From CAKAHY01 sp963522175 (GTDB taxonomy: Bacteria; Bacillota; Clostridia; Lachnospirales; Lachnospiraceae): a DNA stretch of 64,000 bases. Both the position numbers and the translations under genes were made by a program. The stretch covers positions 4,113 to 68,112 of the forward strand of contig CAUQXC010000009.1 of assembly GCA_963522175.1 (NCBI GenBank), in the 5' to 3' direction. Positions 1 to 7,980 of the stretch are shown here, one piece after another (position 1 is the stretch's first letter; each line of letters begins with the position of its first letter). Below the pieces are notes generated by a model that was not told the origin of the DNA, searched no databases, and saw nothing but the letters and a program-made list of their open reading frames with translations.

Positions 1-34
1 TTGGCACTTGTTTTATTATATATTTATTTATGTT

Positions 35-742
35 TTAATCGATTCCGACCCTTATACCTCCGCTACGCTCTGAAGGCTGAATTATGACGGTGACCCTCTG
101 TCCGCCCGACCATTCAAATGAATAAGATTCTCCCGAGTGCTGACCTATAAGGTTTTTCCATGATAAATCTGCGGTTATCTGCGGATCACAGTTAGGAATT
201 TGGCTCATCCAACATATAACGGCATCCGGATCCGCCGAAAGAGAGTATCCGGTGTCAACATTACTGAGAACTATAGGGTTTCCGTCCGAAAGAACTGCAA
301 CATAGGCATTAGGACCTTGACCTGTAAGGGTTGTTGTTACAAGTCCCTTTTGTGATAAAACTCCCACACCTATAAAACGTACATTATAGTTACAATCTTG
401 TGTGAAAGCCAGAATGTTTTCGGATTCTACCGATATAACCTCGCCCTGAGCAAGCTTGTAAACGACAACATGCTGTCCCCTGTTTGCATAGTAAGTTACG
501 GAGTCTCCGCCCATGGTTACCTTCATTAGAGGGATATTTTCGCCTGTAGCACGTCGTACTATGGAGCCCATAAGAGCCTGAGCAAAATTATCCTGTGGTC
601 CCAAGAGCAATTTTTCAAATTTATAGTTCTTTCCGTTTTGATTCTCACCGGCAATGAAAGCACCGGCTCTGGTAAAGAGTACATCAGATCCTTTACAGGT
701 AACTTTAAGGGTTAATTCGTTAATTACTTCAAATGTAAGCAT
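35..742 (-). CDS. AIM24 family protein
   Basis: The 235-residue product looks like the AIM24 (DUF124) family, a single beta-rich domain related to a mitochondrial protein and found in bacteria near TerD genes. Features seen are the Gly- and Val-rich strand pattern, a central GVGVLSQKG-like segment and a C-terminal GGQRVTV strand. There is no signal peptide or membrane segment, so a cytoplasmic location is expected. The start is ATG at 742, preceded by AGGAGA. It lies 22 bp downstream of the TerD-like gene on the same strand, so the two are probably cotranscribed. The biochemical role of the family is unknown. The family call is by pattern recognition. Confidence 0.75.
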   Translation of the reverse strand: MLTFEVINELTLKVTCKGSDVLFTRAGAFIAGENQNGKNYKFEKLLLGPQDNFAQALMGSIVRRATGENIPLMKVTMGGDSVTYYANRGQHVVVYKLAQGEVISVESENILAFTQDCNYNVRFIGVGVLSQKGLVTTTLTGQGPNAYVAVLSDGNPIVLSNVDTGYSLSADPDAVICWMSQIPNCDPQITADLSWKNLIGQHSGESYSFEWSGGQRVTVIIQPSERSGGIRVGID

Positions 743-764
743 ATAAATTCTCCTATTCTTTGTT

Positions 765-1670
765 TTAAACTACTTGAACACCATACAGCTCGCAAAGTCC
801 CGCGAGGTCTCTTACAACGCCGTTTCCGATGGCATTACATTTCCAAACACCTTTATTAAGATATATTTCTCCTATCATCATAGAAATAACGTTGGAGTAA
901 TAATCAGTCATCTTAAAGCTGCATAATTCCTTTTTTGTCTCGGAATTCAATATACGTATGTAAGCGTCTTTAACCATGCTGAAATTTAACTTTTTCTCAA
1001 GAGCTTCATTTATGGTAAGAACAAAAACAATCTTATTTACATTCGGATTGAGCTTGTCAAGGTCGAGATGTATACATTCTCTATCGTCTTTTTCGGGAAT
1101 GAAGAAATGTATATTCTTGTCGGGACTGTACTCCTGTCCGTAAAAAACAAACCAATCATCTCCCAAAACCTTGTTATCGGCTCCGAGAATAAATGCTGAA
1201 ACATCCACGTCGCAATGAGGATTTAAAACATTCCAACCGAGGCAGACATCTATCTTTTTGACTGTATTTGTAGGGTCGAGAACAACCTTTTGACCTTTTT
1301 GTATACCGCAAACAAGAGGGGGGAGAATCATGTCATGTATAACAGGGACGTTTCCCGTCGGAGCTTGTATAGCGGGTGAAGTCTGCATAATCGGTGAAGT
1401 AGCGGAAATACCCGAGGTGTTACCGACACCTGCATTGCCGGAAACATTAGCTGCGGTATTTACATTTGTGTTTCCTTGTACACCTGACAGAGAGTTCACC
1501 ACAGCCGAAGCACTTGCAACACCCGAATTTACTACACCGCTATGGTCGGCAGCCGACTTATTTATGGATAAGATCGAGTGCATATCCATGATAGAGGTGC
1601 TTACAACATTAAGATTTCTTATGGAATCTTTGGAGTGTATAATAGAGGGCTTGCTAAATATACCTATCAT
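765..1670 (-). CDS. TerD family protein with a low-complexity N-terminal extension
   Basis: The C-terminal 180 or so residues of this 301-residue protein carry a TerD-like domain. The hallmark is an LGWNV segment followed by the acidic CDVDVSAFILG strand, which in TerD proteins binds calcium, and then a DDWFVFYGQ segment. Residues 1-110 are a non-conserved Ser/Val/Asn/Gly-rich tract, unusual because stand-alone TerD proteins are about 190 residues. The start is ATG 1670 with GGAGGT just upstream. TerD proteins are linked to tellurite, phage and envelope stress, but the exact function is unknown. Neighbours are an AIM24 protein and a zinc-ribbon protein on the same strand, suggesting one stress-related operon. 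Confidence 0.8.
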   Translation of the reverse strand: MIGIFSKPSIIHSKDSIRNLNVVSTSIMDMHSILSINKSAADHSGVVNSGVASASAVVNSLSGVQGNTNVNTAANVSGNAGVGNTSGISATSPIMQTSPAIQAPTGNVPVIHDMILPPLVCGIQKGQKVVLDPTNTVKKIDVCLGWNVLNPHCDVDVSAFILGADNKVLGDDWFVFYGQEYSPDKNIHFFIPEKDDRECIHLDLDKLNPNVNKIVFVLTINEALEKKLNFSMVKDAYIRILNSETKKELCSFKMTDYYSNVISMMIGEIYLNKGVWKCNAIGNGVVRDLAGLCELYGVQVV

Positions 1671-1683
1671 TTTTACCTCCTTA

Positions 1684-1962
1684 TTATAGGAAAATTGCAG
1701 TATTACTGCTTGAAAGAGTTATCAAAGAGGATTTAATTTCTTCGTATCTCTCAGAACTTATTTCCGAACTTGTACCGCAGGAAGGACAGGATAAAAAATA
1801 ATTTGTTCTTACCTTGAAAAGCGGAATCCAGAAAAAGGTGAACTTGGTTTGAGCTTCCGTCACCTGGAAATGAACTTCCTTTTGACAGGAAGAGCACTTG
1901 GATAATTCGCGGGTAAAGCCGAGTCTTTTGTTATAAGCTTTGTACCCGATAACAATGAACAT
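1684..1962 (-). CDS. small zinc-ribbon protein
   Basis: The product has 92 residues and two CxxC knuckles, CSSC near residue 23 and CPSC near residue 59, separated by a hydrophobic FFWIPLFKV segment. This matches zinc-ribbon-15-like proteins. The hydrophobic stretch between the knuckles is a family feature and may be a membrane-proximal loop. ATG 1962 is preceded by AAGGAGGT, a strong ribosome site. It is the first gene of the minus-strand trio, 13 bp ahead of the TerD-like gene, and has its own promoter facing proC. The function is unknown; a structural or regulatory role with the TerD and AIM24 proteins is inference. Confidence 0.65.
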   Translation of the reverse strand: MFIVIGYKAYNKRLGFTRELSKCSSCQKEVHFQVTEAQTKFTFFWIPLFKVRTNYFLSCPSCGTSSEISSERYEEIKSSLITLSSSNTAIFL

Positions 1963-1988
1963 AGTTTACAGAACCTCCTTGAAATATC

Positions 1989-2017
1989 TTGATAATTTAT
2001 TATATAAATTATATATT
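1989..2017 (+). promoter_or_regulatory. sigma-A-like promoter for proC
   Basis: TTGATA (1989-1994) and TATATT (2012-2017) are 17 bp apart, about 50 bp before the GTG start of proC. The region is very AT-rich, so chance matches are possible. Confidence 0.5.
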
Positions 2018-2027
2018 TAAGGTGCAA
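1999..2027 (-). promoter_or_regulatory. sigma-A-like promoter for the zinc-ribbon/TerD/AIM24 operon
   Basis: On the minus strand TTGCAC (2027-2022) and TATAAT (2004-1999) are separated by exactly 17 bp. The promoter overlaps the opposing proC promoter, so the two may compete. Confidence 0.55.
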
Positions 2028-2066
2028 GATATAAATAAGTAATATAAACGAAAGGAAGGCTTAAAA

Positions 2067-2876
2067 GTGTATAAAATAGCGTTTATAGGTATGGGAAATA
2101 TGGGCAGTGCGATAGCAAAGGGCTTGTTGAAGAAAGAGGACGTAAAAAATATGGCATTTACCCGCAAAAGCAGTGAGAAGGCAAGAGAATTTGAAAATAA
2201 TACGGGAATAAAGTATATAGAGGATGTGAAAGAACTTGTAAAAAGTTCTCAATATATTATGTGTGCCGTTAAGCCTCAGATGTATGACCAGGTATTGCCG
2301 TGCTTGAAAAATCTGTCGATAAGAGATAAAATAATCATAAGTTTGGCCCCGGGAATAAGTATTTCAAAGATAAAAGAGTATGTGGGGGAGGCAAGAATAG
2401 TACGAGCCATGCCGAATACACCTGCTTTGGTCGGAGAGGGGATGACGGGTATCTGTTATGACGAAAAGGACTTTACAGATGAGGAAATCTTGCAAATAGA
2501 CTATATATTCTCATCTTTCGGGAAGTATGTGAAGATTGAAGAAAAGTATATGAATGCGATTGTCTGCATGTCAGGCTCGTCTCCGGCATATATGTATATG
2601 TTTATAGACGTACTTGCAAACTGCGGACTTGCTCTGGGACTCGGTAAATCGGAGTCGATTAAGCTTGTTGCACAAACTATGCTCGGAACAGCCAAAACGG
2701 TACTTGAAACAGGGGAACATCCCGAGGTTTTGAAGGATAAGGTCTGCTCTCCGGCAGGAACTACTATTGCCGGCGTTATGGCTCTTGAAGAAAACGGCTT
2801 CAGAAAAGCTGTCCAAAAAGCAAATGAAGCCTGTTATAAAAGATGTATTGAATTTTCGGATAAAGGGGAGGATTAG
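2067..2876 (+). CDS. proC: pyrroline-5-carboxylate reductase
   Basis: ProC catalyses the last step of proline synthesis, NAD(P)H-dependent reduction of 1-pyrroline-5-carboxylate to proline. The 269-residue product has the usual length. It begins with a Rossmann GMGNMG nucleotide-binding loop at residues 8-13. It contains the SGSSPAY segment mid-protein and ends with the substrate-site SPAGTTIAGV motif near residue 230. The start is GTG 2067, seven bases after AAAGGAAGG. The Nudix gene follows four bases after its stop, so they are likely translated from one message. The protein is expected to be a cytoplasmic multimer. Confidence 0.93.
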   Translation: MYKIAFIGMGNMGSAIAKGLLKKEDVKNMAFTRKSSEKAREFENNTGIKYIEDVKELVKSSQYIMCAVKPQMYDQVLPCLKNLSIRDKIIISLAPGISISKIKEYVGEARIVRAMPNTPALVGEGMTGICYDEKDFTDEEILQIDYIFSSFGKYVKIEEKYMNAIVCMSGSSPAYMYMFIDVLANCGLALGLGKSESIKLVAQTMLGTAKTVLETGEHPEVLKDKVCSPAGTTIAGVMALEENGFRKAVQKANEACYKRCIEFSDKGED

Positions 2877-2880
2877 ATTA

Positions 2881-3426
2881 ATGGAAGTGCCTATTAAAAG
2901 ATTGAAAAGAGAATTGGCATACGAGGGTACCGTTCTTAAGGTATATAAGGATTACATAGAAGCTAACGGACACGAGGCTGTTTGGGACTATATACATCAT
3001 GACGGAGCGGCGGCGGTGGTCGCTGTTGATGGCGAGGGCAAGCTTATAATGGTAAGGCAGTATAGGAATGCACTTGACAGATTTACGCTTGAAATACCGG
3101 CAGGTAAGGTTGACGATATAAAAGAGCCGAGAGTTCTTTGTGCCTTCAGAGAACTGGAGGAAGAAACGGGAATGAAAGTTGATAAGCCCGAGGATTTGGA
3201 GTTCCTTGTCAGAGTTGATACAACCGTGGCTTTTTGCGACGAGGAGATAGATATATTTATAGCGAGAAACTTGAAGAAAAGTAAGCAAAAGCTTGACGAG
3301 GACGAGTATATAAATGTTGAGCATTGGGAGCTTGACGACTTATTGAAGCTTATATATGCGGGGCAAATAAAGGACGCAAAAACTGTAGCGGCTATACTTG
3401 CCTATAAATGTAAGTGCGTTAAGTAA
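2881..3426 (+). CDS. Nudix hydrolase, ADP-ribose pyrophosphatase type
   Basis: The product is a 181-residue hydrolase of nucleoside diphosphates linked to another moiety, most like ADP-ribose pyrophosphatase (NudF type). The Nudix box runs from about residue 75 to 98 and includes the RELEEETG helix with the metal-binding glutamates; the loop before it is one residue longer than the textbook spacing. The preceding EIPAGK segment is typical of ADP-ribose-specific members. ATG 2881 was chosen because AAAGGGGAGG sits just upstream and the homologous region starts there; an upstream extension in the same frame would overlap proC. It recycles or detoxifies ADP-ribose in the cytoplasm; the exact substrate is inferred from the family. 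Confidence 0.85.
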   Translation: MEVPIKRLKRELAYEGTVLKVYKDYIEANGHEAVWDYIHHDGAAAVVAVDGEGKLIMVRQYRNALDRFTLEIPAGKVDDIKEPRVLCAFRELEEETGMKVDKPEDLEFLVRVDTTVAFCDEEIDIFIARNLKKSKQKLDEDEYINVEHWELDDLLKLIYAGQIKDAKTVAAILAYKCKCVK

Positions 3427-3450
3427 AAAGTGGCGAAGAAAGGGAAATTT

Positions 3451-3942
3451 ATGAAATTGGAAATATTTTATGATTACAGTTGTCCGTATTGTTATGAGGG
3501 ATTGAATCAGTTAAAGGGTCTTATTAAAAATCATCCGGAGCTTGAGCTTGATTTTATGCCGTGTGAGGCTCATCCGAGACCGGAGCCTGCAAAAATACAT
3601 TCGGATATGGCTGCACAGCTTGCTTTTTTCCTGAAGGATAAGAGAATAGATTTAAGAGAGTATAATGACCTTGTATATAAAGCTCATTTTGAAGAAAAAG
3701 CGAGAATAGATGATGTTAAATTACTCGGAGCACTTGCAAGTGAGTGCGGCGTTTCGGCTGAAGAGGCAATAGCCGTACTGAAGGAAAATAAGTATGCCGA
3801 TAAGGTAAAGGAGTCCAATAAGCTTGTATGGTTTAAGCTTAATGCGGATGCGGTTCCGGGCTACAGATATGGAGAAAAAACAGCTTTCAGTACGGGAGGA
3901 AAGCTTGTGGATTTATCGGATGTCGAAAAGCTTATTCGTTAA
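3451..3942 (+). CDS. DsbA-like thioredoxin-fold oxidoreductase
   Basis: The 163-residue protein starts with a beta strand followed by CPYC at residues 11-14, the redox motif of DsbA/FrnE-like thiol oxidoreductases. A VPG segment near residue 133 supplies the cis-proline expected beside the active site. There is no signal peptide, so it is cytoplasmic, like FrnE and 2-hydroxychromene-2-carboxylate isomerase relatives. ATG 3451 fits the fold and is preceded by GAAAGGG; an earlier GTG at 3430 would add seven lysine-rich residues. It closes the proC-Nudix group. The substrate is unknown. Confidence 0.8.
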   Translation: MKLEIFYDYSCPYCYEGLNQLKGLIKNHPELELDFMPCEAHPRPEPAKIHSDMAAQLAFFLKDKRIDLREYNDLVYKAHFEEKARIDDVKLLGALASECGVSAEEAIAVLKENKYADKVKESNKLVWFKLNADAVPGYRYGEKTAFSTGGKLVDLSDVEKLIR

Positions 3943-3985
3943 TAAAAGCTTAAAGAAATATTGCGTATGTATTATGAGATAGGAC

Positions 3986-4014
3986 TTGATTTATATAATG
4001 AAGGGTGCTATAGT
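3986..4014 (+). promoter_or_regulatory. probable main promoter of the capsule locus
   Basis: TTGATT (3986-3991) and TATAGT (4009-4014) are 17 bp apart, and a TGC just before the -10 gives an extended -10 element. Transcription would start near 4021, about 37 bases ahead of the PHP-phosphatase gene. Confidence 0.55.
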
Positions 4015-4057
4015 AAGGTCGATTATTTGTTAAAAATCAAGAAAAGTTATTAGAAGA

Positions 4058-4780
4058 ATGAAAAATAATATTGAAATAATAGATATACATGCTCATATTA
4101 TTTATGGAGCCGATGATGGACCTAAAACACCTGAAGAAAGCTTACAAATGTTAAGAAAAGCCTACTCTGAAGGGATACGAAGTATTATAGCAACGCCTCA
4201 TTCCTATGTTAAGCTGAGCTTTGAAGAGATGAACTTCAGACTTGAGCATTTGAGAGGCAAACTCAAAGAAGAGCAGCTTGATATGGAACTCTTTTTGGGA
4301 CAGGAGATTTATTATTCAAGCGATATAAGATCCGAACTTCAAAAGGGCAATTTTTTAGCGCTTAATTTCAGTAAATATATATTGCTCGAGTTTGGTAGCG
4401 GTGTCGGTTTTTCAGAGATTGTAAAAGCTGTAAGAGACATTGTATATGCCGGCTATAGCCCTATTTTGGCGCATGTTGAAAGGTATTTTTGTCTCAGGAA
4501 GGAAGGTGCTTTAAAAGAGCTGGTTTCTTATGGTGCATATCTGCAGATGAATTATTCCTGCATTTTGGGCGGGCTTTTCAATTCGGATGCAAGGTGGTGT
4601 AAAAAACAGATTGTGAGTAAGAGAATACACTTTCTATCTACGGACATGCATAATACTACTACCAGAGACCCGAGTATAAAAAAGAGTCTTAAATGGTTGG
4701 AAAAAGTTTTGGATGAAGAGTACTTTGTCAGTCTGGTACGGGATAATGCAAAAAAAGTACTTGAAAACTCTATGTTATGA
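4058..4780 (+). CDS. CpsB/YwqE-type PHP-domain tyrosine-protein phosphatase
   Basis: The 240-residue protein has the PHP signature DIHAHI at residues 9-14 and the metal/phosphate motif DDGP at 19-22. A conserved ATPHSY motif and a late STDMHN motif complete the di- or tri-metal site. CpsB/CapC/YwqE enzymes dephosphorylate the tyrosine cluster of the partner BY-kinase and so control chain length and export of capsule. It is the first gene of the locus and is followed by the Wzz-like activator and the kinase, the order typical of Gram-positive capsule operons. Its ribosome site is weak. Confidence 0.88.
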   Translation: MKNNIEIIDIHAHIIYGADDGPKTPEESLQMLRKAYSEGIRSIIATPHSYVKLSFEEMNFRLEHLRGKLKEEQLDMELFLGQEIYYSSDIRSELQKGNFLALNFSKYILLEFGSGVGFSEIVKAVRDIVYAGYSPILAHVERYFCLRKEGALKELVSYGAYLQMNYSCILGGLFNSDARWCKKQIVSKRIHFLSTDMHNTTTRDPSIKKSLKWLEKVLDEEYFVSLVRDNAKKVLENSML

Positions 4781-4849
4781 CAAGTTTCGTGAGGAAGGCA
4801 AGCTACCTTCCTCTTTTTGATATATTATAAAAAATTCAGGAGTGGCAAA

Positions 4850-5533
4850 ATGGAAAAATTTAATGAAGAAATGGAAATTGATTTGCTTGAGTTATTTTTT
4901 ATGCTGAAGCGAAGGTTTTGGTTGTTGGTATTAAGTGCGGTTGTGGGTGGAGTCCTGTATGGAGTTTATACTCAATTTTTTATAGCGCCTAAATACTCAT
5001 CCACAGCTATGTTGTATATATTGTCAAAGGAAACAACACTTACATCTTTGGCGGATTTGCAGGTCGGAAGCCAGCTTACAAAGGATTACAAGGTACTTGT
5101 TGTCAGTAAGCCCGTTTTACAGGAGGTTATAGACAAGCTGGATTTAAAAACGGAATACAAGGATTTAAAAGCGAAGGTAAGCATAAGTAACCCGGCGGAT
5201 ACAAGAATCTTAACCATAACCGTATTGGACAAGGATGCGACAAGGGCAAAGGATACGGTAAATGAAATCGCTTTATCGGCATCCAACTATATAGCTGAAA
5301 TTATGGAGATGGTACCTCCGAAAATAATAGAAAAAGGAGAAACGGCACTTCAAAAAACAAGTCCCAGTCTCACTAAAAATACAGCTATAGGAGCACTTTC
5401 CGGTATATTGCTTATTTGTGTGATTACGGGAATACAATTATTTATGAAGGATACTATAGACAGTGAGGAAGATGCACAGAAGTATTTGGGGTTGTCCGTT
5501 TTGGCGGTTATTCCCAAGGATAATATAGAATAG
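4850..5533 (+). CDS. Wzz/CapA-type chain-length regulator and kinase activator
   Basis: The product has 227 residues with two membrane segments, one near residues 28-50 and one near 185-205, flanking an extracellular Wzz-type domain. This is the CapA/YwqC/CpsC layout, where the cytoplasmic tail activates a separate BY-kinase. The tail ends in IPKDNIE, a usual kinase-contact region. ATG 4850 follows CAGGAGTGG; a TTG at 4817 is in frame but has no good ribosome site. The gene lies between the phosphatase and kinase genes. It should determine polymer length with the polymerase encoded at 16560. Confidence 0.85.
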   Translation: MEKFNEEMEIDLLELFFMLKRRFWLLVLSAVVGGVLYGVYTQFFIAPKYSSTAMLYILSKETTLTSLADLQVGSQLTKDYKVLVVSKPVLQEVIDKLDLKTEYKDLKAKVSISNPADTRILTITVLDKDATRAKDTVNEIALSASNYIAEIMEMVPPKIIEKGETALQKTSPSLTKNTAIGALSGILLICVITGIQLFMKDTIDSEEDAQKYLGLSVLAVIPKDNIE

Positions 5534-5553
5534 ATTTATAGGAGTAACTTTAA

Positions 5554-6240
5554 ATGTACGAAAATAAAATAAATATAAAACTGAACGTGAAGGAAAAGGT
5601 ATTATACCGTTTTGAAGAAACAATAAAAATTTTAAGAACCAATATTCAGTTTTCAGGAAAGAACATAAAAAAAATACTTTTTACGAGCTCGGTTTCGGGT
5701 GAAGGGAAGTCGTCTATAAGCTTCAGACTTGCACTTTCTTTGGCAAGTATAGGAAAAAAGGTAGTATATATAGATGCCGATTTAAGAAAGTCGGTGCTTA
5801 CGACAAGGTACAGAATTGAAGGCAGCGCTTATGGACTAAGTCAGTTTTTAAGCGGTCAGACCGGTAATGAGGAGATTATATATAAAACCAATATAGAAAA
5901 TCTTGATATTGTATTTGCGGGACCGTACTCTCCAAATCCGACAGAACTTCTGGAAGAAGGCGAGTTTGAGAGATTCATAAAAGAGAATGAAAAGGACTAT
6001 GATTATATGATATTTGATACGCCTCCGTTAATCAGTGTTATAGATGCGGCAATAGTGGCAAAAAGCTGCGATGCGGCAATTATTGTCGTGCAAAGCTCGG
6101 CAACTTCATATAAATTGGTTCAAAAGGTAAAACAGCAGTTGGAGAAGACAGGTTGTAAAATTTTGGGCTTGGTCCTCAATAAATCGGACAGAAAACAAAG
6201 CTCGTATTACGGCAAGTATGATGAGTATGAAAAATATTAA
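5554..6240 (+). CDS. CpsD/CapB-type bacterial tyrosine kinase
   Basis: The 228-residue BY-kinase shows a Walker A loop SGEGKSS (about 48-54), a Walker A' strand YIDADLRKS (72-80) and a Walker B FDTPP ending near residue 158. The C-terminus is a tyrosine cluster with five tyrosines between residues 218 and 228, the autophosphorylation tail. It is a cytoplasmic protein that docks to the membrane activator encoded just upstream; the PHP phosphatase reverses its phosphorylation. Its stop overlaps the start of the LCP gene by 23 bases, implying translational coupling. Confidence 0.92.
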   Translation: MYENKINIKLNVKEKVLYRFEETIKILRTNIQFSGKNIKKILFTSSVSGEGKSSISFRLALSLASIGKKVVYIDADLRKSVLTTRYRIEGSAYGLSQFLSGQTGNEEIIYKTNIENLDIVFAGPYSPNPTELLEEGEFERFIKENEKDYDYMIFDTPPLISVIDAAIVAKSCDAAIIVVQSSATSYKLVQKVKQQLEKTGCKILGLVLNKSDRKQSSYYGKYDEYEKY

Positions 6241-7240
6241 TAAAATTTTACTATATATTATATTGTTTTTATCAATTATTTTTGCTACAGTCATTTCTAA
6301 GATATACTTGAAGCCAAGCGAAAATGTAAAGGAAGAATCTTCCGAGTACAAAACGGATGAGGAAAACATGCTTTACAGCGATGTAATAGAGTACAAAGGT
6401 AAGCAGTATATAAGGAACACCCATGTTAAAGCAATACTTTTTTTGGGAGTTGATAACGACATACCGATGAGTTACGTTCAGGATGCCGGATACGGCGGAC
6501 AGGCGGACAGCATAATGCTTTTTGCACATGATAAGGCAAGAAACTCCATAAAGCTTCTTATGATACCGAGAGACACGATGACGGACATTATTATGACCGA
6601 TATGAGCGGTAACGAGATAGGAAGCAATAAGCAGCACATTACTATGGCATACAGTTTCGGAGAAGGCTCGTATTTAAGCTGTGAATACACAAAAAAAGCG
6701 GTAAGCGATATGCTTGACGGACTTTCTATAGACAAGTATGTGGCTGCGAAGACGAAGCTTATAGACCTGCTTACGGACAGACTAGGAGGCATAGAGGTTA
6801 AAATACCTTATTCCGGCATGGAAACAATTAATGATAATTGGATTTTCGGAGAAAGGGTGGAACTTAAAGGAGAGGATGCCAAACGTTTTTTACGGTACAG
6901 AGATACAAATGAAAGCTTCAGCGCCGTAAAAAGAATGAATGCTCATAGGGAGTATATTTTGGCTTTTCAAGATAAGTTCAAGTCCGAATTCAGGAAGGAT
7001 AATTCCCTTATCGATAAAATGTTTAAGGATACGGATGACTATATATGTACAGATATGCAAAGAGAGGAAATAAATGAGCTTATGAGAGATTTGGCTCAGA
7101 ATGAAAGCCTGCTTGATGAAAACATTTACAGTTTACCGGGAGAATCGGTAACAACAAACTTGTATGATGAGTTCCATTACGACAGGGATAAGACCAAGGA
7201 ACTAATCTTAGATATGTTTTACAGGGAAAAAATAAATTAA
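6218..7240 (+). CDS. LytR-CpsA-Psr (LCP) family glycopolymer ligase
   Basis: LCP proteins transfer undecaprenyl-linked polymers onto peptidoglycan outside the membrane. This 340-residue protein has an N-terminal membrane anchor (about residues 9-27) and then the LCP core. Visible motifs are FLGVD, QADSIML and the arginine-containing IPRDTMTDI, plus a later RYRDTNE segment that supplies basic residues for the pyrophosphate. The start overlaps the kinase gene; ATG 6218, 6221 or 6227 could be used. In this context it should anchor the capsule to the wall. Confidence 0.88.
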   Translation: MMSMKNINKILLYIILFLSIIFATVISKIYLKPSENVKEESSEYKTDEENMLYSDVIEYKGKQYIRNTHVKAILFLGVDNDIPMSYVQDAGYGGQADSIMLFAHDKARNSIKLLMIPRDTMTDIIMTDMSGNEIGSNKQHITMAYSFGEGSYLSCEYTKKAVSDMLDGLSIDKYVAAKTKLIDLLTDRLGGIEVKIPYSGMETINDNWIFGERVELKGEDAKRFLRYRDTNESFSAVKRMNAHREYILAFQDKFKSEFRKDNSLIDKMFKDTDDYICTDMQREEINELMRDLAQNESLLDENIYSLPGESVTTNLYDEFHYDRDKTKELILDMFYREKIN

Positions 7241-7258
7241 TATAAGGAGTATAAGGTT

Positions 7259-7858
7259 ATGAGAAGAAAATTGGGAACGGCTGTGTTGGCTTTTGCCGTG
7301 AGCTTGATGTTTTCCGTTAACGGCTTTGCCGCTCCGAGTATAAGCGGCGGTTCCGGAGGCGGTAGTTACAGTGGCGGCAGCCGTGTCAGGATTATAAGAA
7401 GTTCAAAAGGAAGTACAACTAATGTTACTCAGTTGAATCCGCCGGGCATAGTGCCGAGATCACTGGACGGAAGTATAAAAACTGAAATTGTATCCGGAGA
7501 TGCGGCCATAGCCGGATTACCGAAAGAGGTAGTTGATAAGATTAACGGCATAAATGAAGGTAAGGATTTAAAGACACTTTTCGGTAGAGAAGATTTGGCA
7601 GGGTATACGGCTTTGAATAAAACAAGCGCCATAGTCAGCAGAGATTCAAAAACAATGGCGGTCAAGGATACAAAAAGTGTCAATATTTTAAATGTTCCCA
7701 ATTTCGTAGAGGGCTTAAAAAAACCGATAATTTTATTTTATAATAATGCGACCGGTAGGTGGGAGATACTGGAGATAAGCGCTATTGATGCGGCAAAAAA
7801 GGAAGTAACTGTAACAATCCCGGGTTCGGGAACCTTTATAATAGCATACTTAAAATAG
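7259..7858 (+). CDS. exported protein of unknown function in the capsule operon
   Basis: The 199-residue product has a clear signal peptide (MRRK, a hydrophobic core to residue 23, then AA-P cleavage around 24-26). A Gly/Ser-rich stretch follows to about residue 43. The remaining 150 residues contain repeated short strand patterns and end in TIPGSGTFIIAYLK, which resembles the last strand of a small beta-domain. There is no sortase signal or catalytic motif that I recognise. It sits 18 bp after the LCP gene with its own AAGGAG site, and a terminator-like hairpin follows, so it is the last gene of the regulatory block. A surface or secreted accessory role is inference. Confidence 0.7.
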   Translation: MRRKLGTAVLAFAVSLMFSVNGFAAPSISGGSGGGSYSGGSRVRIIRSSKGSTTNVTQLNPPGIVPRSLDGSIKTEIVSGDAAIAGLPKEVVDKINGINEGKDLKTLFGREDLAGYTALNKTSAIVSRDSKTMAVKDTKSVNILNVPNFVEGLKKPIILFYNNATGRWEILEISAIDAAKKEVTVTIPGSGTFIIAYLK

Positions 7859-7915
7859 TTTAGCTTAAGTTTACATAGTTTTAATGGGCTGAGGTTGATA
7901 TCATGCTGCAGGAAA

Positions 7916-7948
7916 GCCTGCATACTTATGTGAAGTGCGGGCTTTTTT
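7916..7948 (+). terminator. hairpin terminator or attenuator inside the capsule locus
   Basis: GCCTGC (7916-7921) pairs with GCGGGC (7937-7942) with one G-U pair. An inner ACTT/AAGT stem and six T residues (7943-7948) complete the signal. An overlapping alternative hairpin TGCAGG/CCTGCA (7907-7922) would use the left arm, so the two structures exclude each other. Confidence 0.7.
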
Positions 7949-7980
7949 GATTGTGCTCTAAGTTAATGCGGAGTAGAAAA

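Noticed and set aside
1330..1689. Plus-strand open frame of 119 codons opposite the TerD-like gene
   Set aside because: It is the mirror of the low-complexity N-terminal tract, has no good ribosome site and no recognisable domain.
2767..2880. Longer Nudix protein starting inside proC
   Set aside because: The extension overlaps proC by more than 100 bases, while ATG 2881 has a strong ribosome site and fits the family length.
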